Of a stretch of DNA of 64,000 bases, positions 27,627-37,128 are shown piece by piece. The stretch's first letter is position 1. The number at the start of each line of letters is the position of its first letter. The translations under genes were made by a program, and so were the position numbers. Below the pieces are notes generated by a model that was not told the origin of the DNA, did not search any database, and was given only the letters and a program-made list of their open reading frames with translations. Origin of the DNA: Candidatus Neomarinimicrobiota bacterium (GTDB taxonomy: Bacteria > Fidelibacterota > JAANXI01); assembly GCA_021734025.1 (NCBI GenBank), contig JAIPJS010000003.1:312700-376699 (forward strand), given 5' to 3'.

Positions 27627-28574
27627 GTGAATGAGAATAATATATTCCGGAATATTTATGCTCTGCTTGTTCTGACATTCTTGCTATGTGGATCGATTGG
27701 CTTTGCCCAGGATTCCACACTAACACTTTGGCCTGGCGGAGTACCTGGTGCTATAGATGACCCGGAATATGTCGAAGGGTTATTTAAGGAGCGCGCCCAC
27801 AGAATAGCGCGCGTCTCGGACCCGACCATTGCCGTTTATCTGCCATCACAGGACATCGAGACGGGGACAGCAGTTGTCATCTGTCCGGGCGGTGGATATT
27901 CATATCTATCTATCGGACCAGAAGGATTCGATGTTGCTCGCTGGCTTGCGTCTTACGGTGTCGCAGCAATCGTGTTAAAATACCGGTTGCCGAGCGACCG
28001 TATTATGAAGGAAAAATCGATAGGGCCGCTGCAGGATGCGCAACGGGCAGTGCGGTTGGTGCGAAAACATGCGAAGCAGTGGCGCATCGATAAGGATAAA
28101 ATCGGAATTATGGGATTCTCCGCCGGAGGGCACCTGGCGGCGACGCTCAGCACGCAATTTGACCGGGAAGTGTATCCGAACCCTATAGAACTCAGCGCCC
28201 GACCGGACTTTTCCATATTGATTTATCCGGTTATCTCCATGACCAACAGTTTAACGCATGGCGGCTCACGTACCAATCTCATTGGCGAAGAACCGGGTGA
28301 GGTACTCATCACCCAATACTCAAACGAGCAGCAAATTTCACAGGAAACGTCCCCGGCCTTTCTGGTGCACGCGGCCGATGACGGGGCAGTACCGGTCGGA
28401 AATAGTATTGCGTATTTTAATGGGCTGAATGCATTGGATATCCCAGCCGAAATGCATATTTATGAATCCGGCGGCCACGGATTTGCGCTGGGCGACTACG
28501 ATCATTCTGCTGGAGCCTGGCCGGAAACTTTACAGGAATGGCTGAAGGGACGTGGACTTCTTGGCGACCAATAG
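27627..28574 (+). CDS. Secreted alpha/beta-hydrolase, probable carbohydrate acyl esterase
   Basis: 315 residues from a GTG start with AGGA upstream; signal peptide to about 'GSIGFAQ'. 'VICPGGGYSYLSIGPEGFDVA' (oxyanion loop GGGYS), nucleophile Ser165 in 'GFSAGG', Asp251 or Asp252 in 'AADDGAVP' and His284 in 'GGHGF' make a complete triad. This is the BD-FAE/acetyl-xylan-esterase-like group common in polysaccharide loci. Placed 60 bp after the pectate lyase, it probably removes acetyl or methyl groups from pectic or related glycans; the actual ester is not predictable. Confidence 0.88.
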   Translation: MNENNIFRNIYALLVLTFLLCGSIGFAQDSTLTLWPGGVPGAIDDPEYVEGLFKERAHRIARVSDPTIAVYLPSQDIETGTAVVICPGGGYSYLSIGPEGFDVARWLASYGVAAIVLKYRLPSDRIMKEKSIGPLQDAQRAVRLVRKHAKQWRIDKDKIGIMGFSAGGHLAATLSTQFDREVYPNPIELSARPDFSILIYPVISMTNSLTHGGSRTNLIGEEPGEVLITQYSNEQQISQETSPAFLVHAADDGAVPVGNSIAYFNGLNALDIPAEMHIYESGGHGFALGDYDHSAGAWPETLQEWLKGRGLLGDQ

Positions 28575-28650
28575 CATCATTTTTTATAATTCTGAAATGG
28601 TGTAGTGACTCACTTCTTTGGGAAGTATTAGAAAAATTTTGCCAGCTGGC

Positions 28651-28681
28651 TTTCTATATTTCCTAAAATTTCCTATCTTTG
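28651..28681 (+). promoter_or_regulatory. Candidate Bacteroidota-type promoter for greA
   Basis: TTTC (28651-28654), a 19-bp spacer and TATCTTTG (28674-28681) fit the Bacteroidota TTTG-N19-TAnnTTTG pattern with one mismatch. It would start transcription about 35 bp before the greA ATG. Confidence 0.5.
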
Positions 28682-28721
28682 AGTTTGAACGAGAAAAACA
28701 CGAAGCACAAGGATATTTATT

Positions 28722-29204
28722 ATGGCAGTAGCAATACTCAAGGATACACACGAACTCCTCCGGGAGCGGATTAAAGAGCTCCGGGAAGAGATCGATGCAA
28801 ATAAGGATGATATCAGAGATGCCGCAGCACATGGCGACTTGTCCGAAAATGCCGAATACGACTCCGCCAAGGAAAAGCAGAGTATGCTCCACTATAAACT
28901 GAATCAGCTGCAGATGTATATGAATGTGGAGATTTTCGACGAAGGCGATATTAATACGGATGTGGTCTCCTTTGGTACGCACGTTAAGATTAAGAATAAG
29001 AAGAACGGGGAAGTCCAGGAATACAATCTGGTCGGCCCGGCGGAATATGAATTGGAAAATTATCCCGAGGTGATGACCTATACTTCACCGCTGGCAAAAG
29101 CGCTGATGGGAAAAGAAGTTGGCGAAACTGCTGAAATTAAAAAGCCAGACAAGCATCTGGAATTCGAGGTACTGGAAATTGAATCGGTTCTGCAAAGCGA
29201 GTAG
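28722..29204 (+). CDS. greA: Transcription elongation factor GreA
   Basis: 160 residues, standard GreA length. An N-terminal coiled coil (about 1-75) carries the acidic tip 'DLSENAEYDSAKEKQ', followed by the FKBP-like C-terminal domain ('VSFGTHVKIKNKKNGEV', 'SPLAKALMGKEVGETAEI'). GreA enters the RNA polymerase secondary channel and triggers cleavage of backtracked transcripts. It is a single-gene unit with its own promoter-like element and a terminator 26 bp downstream. Confidence 0.97.
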   Translation: MAVAILKDTHELLRERIKELREEIDANKDDIRDAAAHGDLSENAEYDSAKEKQSMLHYKLNQLQMYMNVEIFDEGDINTDVVSFGTHVKIKNKKNGEVQEYNLVGPAEYELENYPEVMTYTSPLAKALMGKEVGETAEIKKPDKHLEFEVLEIESVLQSE

Positions 29205-29230
29205 AATGTATTTACCTCATGATGATATAA

Positions 29231-29258
29231 AGCAGTCGGGTGATCGGCTGCTTTTTTT
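29231..29258 (+). terminator. Rho-independent terminator of greA
   Basis: Stem AGCAGTCG (29231-29238) with CGGCTGCT (29244-29251, one G-T pair), a short loop, then seven or eight Ts. It lies 26 bp after the greA stop. Confidence 0.88.
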
Positions 29259-29370
29259 ATATGGGGGGATGCCGAACCGGATTTTGGATTATAATTGTGA
29301 CAATTGAACGCGTTTTTTACTTTTGCGCGATTCAGTATTTGGAGTGCTAAACCGAAAAAAAGGAAATATT

Positions 29371-30465
29371 GTGAAGGACGCTACGTTACTCTTAGACGAC
29401 GGCAGAATCTTCCGGGGAAAGGCGTTTGGCGCCACAGGCGAAACTACGGGAGAAGTCTGTTTTAACACCGGAATGACGGGATATCAGGAAGTGTTAACCG
29501 ATCCGTCGTATTGTCGGCAAATTGTGACTATGACATATCCACATATCGGAAACTACGGCGTAAATCCGGATGACGTGGAATCGGACAGGATTCAGGTGGC
29601 TGGATTCGTCATCAAAGAGGAGACCGAAATCCCGTCAAATGCCAGGGCGACCCAGTCCATCGGCGATTACCTGCGGGAGAACGATATCGTTGGAATTCAG
29701 GATATCGATACCAGGGCGTTGGTTCGCCATATTCGCCAGGAAGGGGCAATGAATGGGATCATTTCCACCGAAGATCACGACCCGGACTCGCTGACGGAAA
29801 AGTTATCCAAAGCGCCATCTATGATAGGATTAGACTTGTGCATGGAAGTGACCACCAATGGAATCCATAAGTGGAATGGCCAGGGTTCCGGCGTAAAAGA
29901 ATGGAAGGTTGCTGCCATCGATTACGGCATAAAGCACAACATTTTGCGGCTCCTGGAAACCCACGGCTGCGATATTACAATTTATCCGGCAAATGCTACC
30001 GCTGAAGAAATCCTCGAAAGCGATCCGGACGGGATCTTTCTTTCGAACGGACCAGGCGATCCGGCGGCGGTTTCGTATGCTATCGAAACCATCAAAAATC
30101 TACTCGGGAAACGCCCGGTCTTTGGCATCTGCCTGGGGCATCAGCTTTTGGCGCTGGCCATCGGTGCAGAAACATTTAAACTCAAATTCGGCCACCGCGG
30201 TATCAATCACCCTGTTCGAAATGATGACACGGATGAAGTGGAGATTACCTGTCAAAATCACGGGTTCGCAGTCGATGTGGATTCGGTGCCGGATACAGCT
30301 GCAATCACCCACACCAACCTGAATGATTTTACGGTGGAAGGTCTTTCCTGTAAGGATGTGCCAGCATTTTCCGTGCAATATCATCCGGAGGCCGGCCCGG
30401 GGCCGCACGACTCCCGCTACCTGTTTGAAAACTTTATTCGGATGATGAAGGAATTTCGCCAGTGA
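29371..30465 (+). CDS. carA: Carbamoyl-phosphate synthase small subunit
   Basis: The GTG at 29371 is preferred: AAGGA lies 7 bp upstream and the product begins 'VKDATLLLDDGRIFRG' as in the family; the frame is open from a TTG at 29323. 364 residues. The N-terminal half has 'CFNTGMTGYQEVLTDPSY'; the C-terminal glutamine amidotransferase domain has Cys254 in 'GICLGHQ', His338 and Glu340 in 'YHPEAGPG'. It supplies ammonia from glutamine to CarB for pyrimidine and arginine synthesis. It overlaps the next gene by 4 bp. Unusually, three transporter-type genes separate it from carB. Confidence 0.97.
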   Translation: MKDATLLLDDGRIFRGKAFGATGETTGEVCFNTGMTGYQEVLTDPSYCRQIVTMTYPHIGNYGVNPDDVESDRIQVAGFVIKEETEIPSNARATQSIGDYLRENDIVGIQDIDTRALVRHIRQEGAMNGIISTEDHDPDSLTEKLSKAPSMIGLDLCMEVTTNGIHKWNGQGSGVKEWKVAAIDYGIKHNILRLLETHGCDITIYPANATAEEILESDPDGIFLSNGPGDPAAVSYAIETIKNLLGKRPVFGICLGHQLLALAIGAETFKLKFGHRGINHPVRNDDTDEVEITCQNHGFAVDVDSVPDTAAITHTNLNDFTVEGLSCKDVPAFSVQYHPEAGPGPHDSRYLFENFIRMMKEFRQ

Positions 30466-31382
30466 GCTCTCCGGTTATACGCGCATCCCATCTTACAAAA
30501 TCCTTCCGGAATACTGTCGTTGTCGACGATTTATCCTTCGACGTCAATCAGGGCGATATTTTTGGCTTCCTGGGGCCAAACGGCGCAGGCAAGTCGACGA
30601 CTATCCGGATGGCGCTTTCCCTGATTGCGCCGGACTCCGGAGATGTGGAACTGTTCGGTAAATCGGTCCGGGGGAGCAGAACGAAAACCCTTCACGATGT
30701 TGGTGCGCTTATCGAAAGTGCCGATTTTTACGAGTATCTGAGCGCCAGAGCGAATCTGAAAATGCTCTGCAGACTCCAGAATATCCGGGAATCAAGGATC
30801 GACGAGGTGCTGGACATGGTGGAGTTGCTGGACAGGGCAGATGACCGGGTCAAAGCCTATTCCCATGGAATGAAGCAGCGACTTGGCATCGCACAGGCGC
30901 TGTTGAGTGAGCCAAAACTCCTGATATTGGACGAGCCAACGACCGGCCTCGACCCAAAGGGTATGAAATCTGTCCGAAATCTGATTGCCGACTTGGGGAA
31001 TCAGGGGATCACGATTTTTTTATCGTCACATCTCTTGTACGAGGTGGAGCAGGTCTGCACATCGCTGGCGATTATAAACAAAGGAAAATTGATAGTCACC
31101 GGCAGCATCCGGGAACTGATGCAGGAGACAAACCTGTTCACCACGGAAATCCAGGCGGCACCGAAGGATAAGGCGAAAACGTTGCTTGAAAATATTGGAT
31201 TCATCCCGGAGGTATCTGAAGAAGGAGGCAGCCTGAAGGTTAACATTTCCAGGGAAAAAATACCGGAAATCACTCAGAGGCTTGTTGATTCCGGCGTGGA
31301 AATTTTCGCTGTAATACCCAGATCATCATTGGAAGATTATTTTCTTTCCATCACCAGCGAGGAGGCCGGGATTGCTGCTTAG
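30462..31382 (+). CDS. ABC transporter ATP-binding protein
   Basis: 306 residues: Walker A 'GPNGAGKSTT', signature 'YSHGMKQRLGIAQALL', Walker B 'LLILDEPTTGLD', H-loop 'FLSSHLLYEVEQ', and a C-terminal extension of about 80 residues as in CcmA/NatA/BcrA-like exporters. The GTG start overlaps the carA stop by 4 bp. It pairs with the permease encoded next. The substrate is not predictable. It lies inside the carA-carB unit, so its expression is probably tied to pyrimidine/arginine synthesis. Confidence 0.93.
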   Translation: MSSPVIRASHLTKSFRNTVVVDDLSFDVNQGDIFGFLGPNGAGKSTTIRMALSLIAPDSGDVELFGKSVRGSRTKTLHDVGALIESADFYEYLSARANLKMLCRLQNIRESRIDEVLDMVELLDRADDRVKAYSHGMKQRLGIAQALLSEPKLLILDEPTTGLDPKGMKSVRNLIADLGNQGITIFLSSHLLYEVEQVCTSLAIINKGKLIVTGSIRELMQETNLFTTEIQAAPKDKAKTLLENIGFIPEVSEEGGSLKVNISREKIPEITQRLVDSGVEIFAVIPRSSLEDYFLSITSEEAGIAA

Positions 31383-32211
31383 ACTGGTGACCAACGAACT
31401 CATTAAGATCTTTGGAAAGTGGCGATCATACATCGGATTTGCTGCTCTGGCTATACTCATGCCGCTGGTCATTTGGGGTATGTCGAAGGGCAGTAGTGGT
31501 ATTGAACAATCCATGACACACCAACTGCAGAACTCATTTATTATAACAGGCAATGTGTTCAATGGATTTTTGGCTACTTATTTTACAATGAATTTTCTCT
31601 GGATACACATTCCGTTTTTGGTTGTGCTGGTTGCAGGGGACGTTGTTGCAGCGGAAGGTGCTTCGGGCACGTTCCGGCTCTATTTAACGCGCCCGGTGAG
31701 CCGGTTTCGTGTGTTAACGTCAAAAGTCACCGCAACCGGCATCTATACGGTGATGCTGGTACTTTTTTTTGCACTCATGAGCCTCGGCCTGGGATCGCTC
31801 TGGCTCGGTACCGGGGATTTAATTGTCAGGCATAACGGCATTCTGATACTCCCGCCAGAGATGGCCTGGCCACGGTTTGGTTTATCGTTTCTGTTCGCTA
31901 CCGGTACCATGCTGGTGGTCGCTGCACTGAGTTTTATGTTTTCATCCATGGTGAATAATGGCATCGGTCCGATTATCGGCGCCATGGCCGTAATTATCGT
32001 TGGTCTGATGATTTCCAATATCCCAATTGAACTGTTTGAGCAGATTCAGCCATACCTTTTTACCAGTTATTTCGATATTTGGAGCAAAGCCTTTCATGAC
32101 CCGATCCCCTGGAAGGAAATCGGGGGAAATGCAGTAGTATTAGCAGTCTATGCCGCGGCATTTTTAGGTGTGAGTTATACGATTTTCCTCAGAAAGGATA
32201 TCCTGTCATGA
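31372..32211 (+). CDS. ABC transporter permease (ABC-2 type)
   Basis: 279 residues with about six membrane segments, starting with a TTG codon inside the end of the ATPase gene (11-bp overlap). 'VVLVAGDVVAAEGASGTFR' and 'YLTRPVSRFRVLTSKV' are typical of ABC-2/NosY-like permeases. It would form a homodimer with the upstream ATPase. Its stop overlaps the next start by 4 bp, so these genes are translated together. Confidence 0.9.
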   Translation: MLLRLVTNELIKIFGKWRSYIGFAALAILMPLVIWGMSKGSSGIEQSMTHQLQNSFIITGNVFNGFLATYFTMNFLWIHIPFLVVLVAGDVVAAEGASGTFRLYLTRPVSRFRVLTSKVTATGIYTVMLVLFFALMSLGLGSLWLGTGDLIVRHNGILILPPEMAWPRFGLSFLFATGTMLVVAALSFMFSSMVNNGIGPIIGAMAVIIVGLMISNIPIELFEQIQPYLFTSYFDIWSKAFHDPIPWKEIGGNAVVLAVYAAAFLGVSYTIFLRKDILS

Positions 32212-32987
32212 GTAGCCGGGTACATATATTAATCGTTGGAATCGTTTTCGCAGTGATTGGATTAGCGGCCAGCCCGACTCTGCAGGCGCAGAGCGAGATG
32301 ACGGTAGAAACTATCCAGGCGAATCTCCAGGAGCAGTTTTCCCAAATTGAGGATTACATGGCCAGGGTGAAAATCTCCGTGGAGATGCCGGGGCTCAGGA
32401 TGCCCAGTAAGACAATCGACGTGGCGTTTAAACAGCCGGATATGACCAGAATTGAATCATCAGGAATTGCCATTGCACCGAAAACCGGTCTGCACATGGG
32501 ACCGAAGAATATCTTTGATAATCTGCAGAATGCCAGGGTCGTTGATGCTGAATACCTGAACGGGGATAAACATTGGGTGGTAACGGGCGATATGGAGCCG
32601 GATTCCGCTCAATCCCACATGGGCGTGCCAACTGGCGGCGGAGTAGAAAACGTCGCCGCCACCATCTGGATCGATGCGGATCGATGGGTTATATCTAGGC
32701 TGGAAATGACGTCTAATGATAAACCGTTGATGACTACGGATATCAGTTATCATGAATATAACGATATTTGGTTGCCGGCTGTTACAAATGTAACGTTCAC
32801 ATTTTCCGGTGACATGATGGGAAATCTCCCAACAGAACATATGCCTGGTAGTATGGAGGAGGGTTCCGGAGATGATGAAGGCAATACCGCGAAATCCCTG
32901 GAGGGTGCTGTAACTATGGAATTCAAAAACTACCGGGTCAATACCGGACTGAAGGATTCATTTTTCCGAACGGAAGATAACAGATAA
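32208..32987 (+). CDS. Periplasmic LolA-like outer-membrane-lipoprotein-carrier fold protein
   Basis: 259 residues with a signal peptide (cleavage near 'PTLQAQ'). The core has the LolA/LppX-like pattern: '[20 protein letters not shown]', '[15 protein letters not shown]', '[14 protein letters not shown]' and a final '[17 protein letters not shown]'. Such proteins carry or sense lipids in the periplasm. It is longer than LolA and contains a Gly/Asp-rich insert near residue 220. The ATGA overlap with the permease gene suggests that the three form one export system. carB starts 32 bp downstream. Confidence 0.72.
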   Translation: MSSRVHILIVGIVFAVIGLAASPTLQAQSEMTVETIQANLQEQFSQIEDYMARVKISVEMPGLRMPSKTIDVAFKQPDMTRIESSGIAIAPKTGLHMGPKNIFDNLQNARVVDAEYLNGDKHWVVTGDMEPDSAQSHMGVPTGGGVENVAATIWIDADRWVISRLEMTSNDKPLMTTDISYHEYNDIWLPAVTNVTFTFSGDMMGNLPTEHMPGSMEEGSGDDEGNTAKSLEGAVTMEFKNYRVNTGLKDSFFRTEDNR

Positions 32988-33019
32988 TACTAATAGAAGA
33001 CGGAGAAGGCGTAAGAGGT

Positions 33020-36000
33020 ATGCCAAAACGGACTGATTTGGAAAGTATACTGATAATCGGGGCTGGCCCCATAGTCATTGGCCAGGCGTGTGAATTCGAC
33101 TACTCGGGCACGCAGGCCATTCGGGCTCTAAAGGAAGAGGGATATCGAATTATCCTCGTGAATTCTAATCCGGCTACAATTATGACGGATCCCGACCTTG
33201 CGGATGTCGTTTATATGGAGCCGCTTACGGTCGATTACATAAAGGAAGTTATTAAGAAGGAGCGTCCTGATGCAGTGCTTCCGACCGTTGGCGGACAAAC
33301 CGCTCTGAACCTGGCTGTGGATCTGAAAAAAGCCGGGGTGCTGGCAGAATACGATGTCGAATTAATTGGCGCGCAGGTTGAGGCCATCGAAAAGGCAGAG
33401 GATCGCGAGCGATTCAAGGAAGAGATGGACAACGTCGGCATCGATACGGCGCAGGGCGGGTTCGTCAAAACAATGGATGAAGCTAAAGAGTTGCTCAAGG
33501 AGATGGAGTTCCCGGTGATTATTCGGCCGTCCTACACTCTGGGCGGGACAGGTGGCTCCATTGCATACAACGCCGAGGAATTCGAAGAACTCGCCGAGAA
33601 CGGGCTTTACCAGAGTCCGATAAACGAGATTTTAATGGAGGAAAGCCTGGTCGGGTGGAAAGAATATGAGCTGGAAGTCATCCGGGACAAGGCTGATAAC
33701 GCTATTATCGTTTGTTCCATAGAAAACATTGACCCGATGGGCGTCCACACGGGGGATTCTATCACCGTGGCGCCTTCCATGACGCTGACTGACCGCGAAT
33801 ACCAACAAATGCGTGACTGGGCGTTACTCTGCCTGCGTACCATCGGCGTGGAAACCGGTGGGTCAAACGTGCAGTTCGCCGTCAACCCCGAAGACGGCCG
33901 AATGGTGATCATTGAAATGAATCCCAGGGTCAGCCGATCCTCGGCGCTGGCTTCCAAGGCTACCGGCTTCCCCATAGCCAAGATTGCAGCGAAACTGGCT
34001 GTCGGGTTTACGCTGGACGAGCTGCCAAACGATATCACCGGACAGACGCTGGCAGCGTTCGAGCCGACTATCGATTACGTGGTCACCAAGGTCCCGCGGT
34101 TTGACTTTGAGAAATTTCCGTCCGCCTCCGGGCACCTCGGTGTACAAATGCAGTCCGTTGGCGAGGTAATGTCCATCGGCCGGACGTTCCGGGAATCCCT
34201 GCAGAAAGCATTTCGTTCCCTGGAGGTCGGTCTGGACGGTCTGGAGCCGAAGAAGCCCGCTGAAGAGGTTGAGGAAGTGAGCGACAAATCACCAACCCGA
34301 AAGCGGTTCCTGGACATGACAAAACTACGGTTTCCGACGGCCTTCCGGCTGTTGAAGGTCTGGCAGGCATTCCGGGAAGGCGAGTCCGTGGAAGAAATTG
34401 CGAAACTCACGCATATCGATCCCTGGTTCCTCCGGCATATCAAGCGTATCGCCGATCAGGGCGTCGATGAGCTGAATCAGGAAAATATGCAAAGGTGGAA
34501 GGCTGAGGGCTTCTCTGACCGGCAGTTAGGACGGCGTCTGGATAAATCGGAAGCGGAAATCAGGGAATACCGGAAGGAACATGACATCGTCCCCACCTAC
34601 AAAGTTGTGGATACCTGTGCGGCCGAGTTTTCTGCGCAAACTCCGTATTGCTATAGCACCTATGAAGAGGAAAACGAAATTGAACCGCTTGAGGGAAAAA
34701 AGATTATGATCCTCGGCGGTGGGCCGAACCGTATTGGACAGGGGATCGAATTTGATTACTGTTGTGTACAGGCAGTATTCGGCCTCCGGGACCTCGGGTA
34801 TAAGACGATTATGGTAAATTGTAATCCCGAAACTGTCTCGACGGATTACGATCTGGCGGATCGGTTGTATTTTGAGCCCATCACATTCGAAGATGTAATG
34901 AATATCGTGGACCTGGAACAGCCTGATGGGGTACTAGTGCAATTCGGCGGGCAAACGCCGCTCAAAATTGCCAGAGATCTGGAAGAGGCCGGCGTGCCTA
35001 TTGTCGGCACTGCACCCAAGAGCATTGACCTGGCGGAGGACCGGGAGAAATTCGGGCAAGTGTTGGATAAACTGGATATCGCACGACCGGATTACGGGAC
35101 CGGCACCTCCCTGGACGAAGTAATTGAAGTCGCCGAGGGGATAGGCTATCCGGTGCTGGTGCGTCCAAGCTATGTCCTGGGCGGACGTGCCATGGAAATC
35201 GTCTACTCTACGGATCAACTGGTGGATTACCTCTCCCGGACGTCGGACGTCAACGCCGGCCAGCCCATCTACATCGATGCATTTCTCGAGGATGCCTTCG
35301 AATTCGACGTAGACGGTCTGAGCGACGGCGAAACCGTGCACATCGGCGGTATAATGCAGCATATCGAGGAGGCCGGGATTCACTCCGGCGACTCTGCGTG
35401 TGTGCTCCCGCCATACATGATTACCCGGGAAGCCATCGAACAGATAACCGATATCACGGAGAAGATTGCACTGGAACTTGGCGTTGTTGGGCTGATAAAC
35501 ATGCAGTTTGCCTATAAAGACGGCAAAGTCTATGTGCTTGAAGCTAATCCGCGTGCGAGCCGGACAGTGCCGTTTGTGAGCAAAAGTTCGGATATTCCGC
35601 TGGCAAAAATCGCCGCACAGATCTCCGTGGGAGAGAAATTGAATGACCTATCGCTGTCCCGCTGGGACCGGATGTCGCATGTGTCCGTCAAGGAAGCGGT
35701 ACTCCCGTTTAACAAATTTCCCAATGAACGGATGTATCTCGGGCCGGAGATGAAATCCACCGGAGAGGTGATGGGCATTGCGAATACCTTTGGTGATGCG
35801 TTTTCCCGGGCAACTACTGCATCCGGAAGCGAACTGCCAAAGAACGGCAAGGTCTTTATCTCTGTAAATGACAATGATAAGCTTAACGTGATCCCGATTG
35901 CGCGGGATCTGCAGGAAATGGGATACGAAATAATCGCCACTTCCGGAACGGCCCAGGCATTGCAGCGAAACGGCATCCATACCGAAACTATCCATAAGGT

Positions 36001-36247
36001 AGGCGAGGGTAGACCGAACGCCGTCGACGGGATAAAAAACCAGGAAATTTCGCTCATCATAAACACACCGCTGGGTCAGCAGTCCCGGTATGATGAGGAA
36101 TCCATTGGCAGGGCTGCAATTCAGAAAGGAATTCTGAACATTACCACACTCTCCGGAGCTCAGGCGGCTGTCCGGGCGCTCCGGGCCGATCAGGACGGAG
36201 ATCACGAGGTTCATTCACTTCAGGATTATTACGACATGAGTTATTGA
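33020..36247 (+). CDS. carB: Carbamoyl-phosphate synthase large subunit
   Basis: 1075 residues, full CarB length. Two homologous ATP-grasp halves are visible: '[22 protein letters not shown]' region at the start and '[18 protein letters not shown]' near residue 570, each followed by 'VRPSY.LGG' blocks ('[14 protein letters not shown]', '[14 protein letters not shown]'). The C-terminal MGS-like regulatory domain starts near residue 940 ('[20 protein letters not shown]'). It makes carbamoyl phosphate from bicarbonate, ammonia and two ATP. Last gene of the carA-ABC-LolA-like-carB unit. Confidence 0.98.
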   Translation: MPKRTDLESILIIGAGPIVIGQACEFDYSGTQAIRALKEEGYRIILVNSNPATIMTDPDLADVVYMEPLTVDYIKEVIKKERPDAVLPTVGGQTALNLAVDLKKAGVLAEYDVELIGAQVEAIEKAEDRERFKEEMDNVGIDTAQGGFVKTMDEAKELLKEMEFPVIIRPSYTLGGTGGSIAYNAEEFEELAENGLYQSPINEILMEESLVGWKEYELEVIRDKADNAIIVCSIENIDPMGVHTGDSITVAPSMTLTDREYQQMRDWALLCLRTIGVETGGSNVQFAVNPEDGRMVIIEMNPRVSRSSALASKATGFPIAKIAAKLAVGFTLDELPNDITGQTLAAFEPTIDYVVTKVPRFDFEKFPSASGHLGVQMQSVGEVMSIGRTFRESLQKAFRSLEVGLDGLEPKKPAEEVEEVSDKSPTRKRFLDMTKLRFPTAFRLLKVWQAFREGESVEEIAKLTHIDPWFLRHIKRIADQGVDELNQENMQRWKAEGFSDRQLGRRLDKSEAEIREYRKEHDIVPTYKVVDTCAAEFSAQTPYCYSTYEEENEIEPLEGKKIMILGGGPNRIGQGIEFDYCCVQAVFGLRDLGYKTIMVNCNPETVSTDYDLADRLYFEPITFEDVMNIVDLEQPDGVLVQFGGQTPLKIARDLEEAGVPIVGTAPKSIDLAEDREKFGQVLDKLDIARPDYGTGTSLDEVIEVAEGIGYPVLVRPSYVLGGRAMEIVYSTDQLVDYLSRTSDVNAGQPIYIDAFLEDAFEFDVDGLSDGETVHIGGIMQHIEEAGIHSGDSACVLPPYMITREAIEQITDITEKIALELGVVGLINMQFAYKDGKVYVLEANPRASRTVPFVSKSSDIPLAKIAAQISVGEKLNDLSLSRWDRMSHVSVKEAVLPFNKFPNERMYLGPEMKSTGEVMGIANTFGDAFSRATTASGSELPKNGKVFISVNDNDKLNVIPIARDLQEMGYEIIATSGTAQALQRNGIHTETIHKVGEGRPNAVDGIKNQEISLIINTPLGQQSRYDEESIGRAAIQKGILNITTLSGAQAAVRALRADQDGDHEVHSLQDYYDMSY

Positions 36248-36314
36248 TCCCTGGTGATTTGAGGTATTTTCTGTCTGAAGTGGGAGAGACTTCCAGCACT
36301 CCGTGTCATTCCCG

Positions 36315-36330
36315 GGACGGTTACCCGTCC
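36315..36330 (+). terminator. Short hairpin downstream of carB
   Basis: GGACGG (36315-36320), loop TTAC, CCGTCC (36325-36330), 68 bp after the carB stop. It has no T-tract, so its role as a terminator is uncertain. Confidence 0.3.
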
Positions 36331-36422
36331 GGAATTCTTCACCACAGGGCATTTACGCTTTTCGGAAGCAACCCCTGATTTGTATATTCATCATGTTATT
36401 CTGAGACCAAGGGGACTACAGT

Positions 36423-36653
36423 ATGAAGGGAAAAGCCCGAACCCAGAACGCTATGAAGTTCCTCGGCGGATTTATGTTCTTTTTCAATGGTATTGCTTTC
36501 CTGCTGATGATGTTTATCTACATGAAGGAGACACTGGATTTTTTCTGGGGGCCAACCGGACATTTTATCTACCTCGGCGCCGTTTTGATTGCGGATACGA
36601 TTCTTAGTGCGATTGTATATATTTTGCCTCAAAACTGGTCACAACAAGATTAG
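36423..36653 (+). CDS. Small two-pass membrane protein, function unknown
   Basis: 76 residues with AAGGGG upstream of the ATG. Two hydrophobic segments ('GGFMFFFNGIAFLLMMFIYM' and 'FIYLGAVLIADTILSAIVYI'), so probably an inner-membrane hairpin. It stands alone between carB and cutA, in the same direction. I do not recognise a family. Confidence 0.65.
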   Translation: MKGKARTQNAMKFLGGFMFFFNGIAFLLMMFIYMKETLDFFWGPTGHFIYLGAVLIADTILSAIVYILPQNWSQQD

Positions 36654-36694
36654 TTCGTGATTAGTACGTTTGAATTCAAATTATCGGAGAATTT

Positions 36695-37033
36695 ATGACC
36701 AACGATATTTCACCTGTCGTCATATTAATTACCTGTGGGAATTCTGAGGAAGCTCAGACGATTTCAAATACCCTGGTGCGAAGAAAATTGATCGCCTGTG
36801 GCAACATTGTTCCCGAAATTACGTCAATATTCAACTGGGAAAAAAAGGTCACTCACGATTCCGAAGTCCTCGTTATCGCAAAATCCCAGAATGAATTGTT
36901 CGATGAAGTCGTCAAGGTCGTGAAGGAGTTACACAGCTACCAGACACCGGAGATCATCGCTTTACCTGTTATCAAAGGCTCCGAAGATTATTTGACCTGG
37001 CTGGTCGATGAAACCAGCGCAGAGGATGGCTGA
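36695..37033 (+). CDS. cutA: CutA1 divalent-ion tolerance protein
   Basis: 112 residues, standard CutA1 length. 'NTLVRRKLIACGNIVPEITS', 'FNWEKKVTHDSEVLVIAKS' and 'SYQTPEIIALPVIKGSEDYL' are the family blocks. It forms a very stable trimer with a ferredoxin-like fold and is linked to tolerance of copper and other divalent ions; the molecular role is not settled. It ends 95 bp before tamB. Confidence 0.95.
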   Translation: MTNDISPVVILITCGNSEEAQTISNTLVRRKLIACGNIVPEITSIFNWEKKVTHDSEVLVIAKSQNELFDEVVKVVKELHSYQTPEIIALPVIKGSEDYLTWLVDETSAEDG

Positions 37034-37128
37034 AGCCTTACAGTCACGGCATATTCTGGCTATTTTGCGTAAGCGAAATCGGGCTGTTACCTTTCATTTA
37101 ACTTGTACAAAAACCCGGTTGGAGATAG

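Noticed and set aside
29261..29370. A short leader peptide in front of carA
   Set aside because: An ATG-started frame exists but has no run of any regulatory codon and no terminator follows it.
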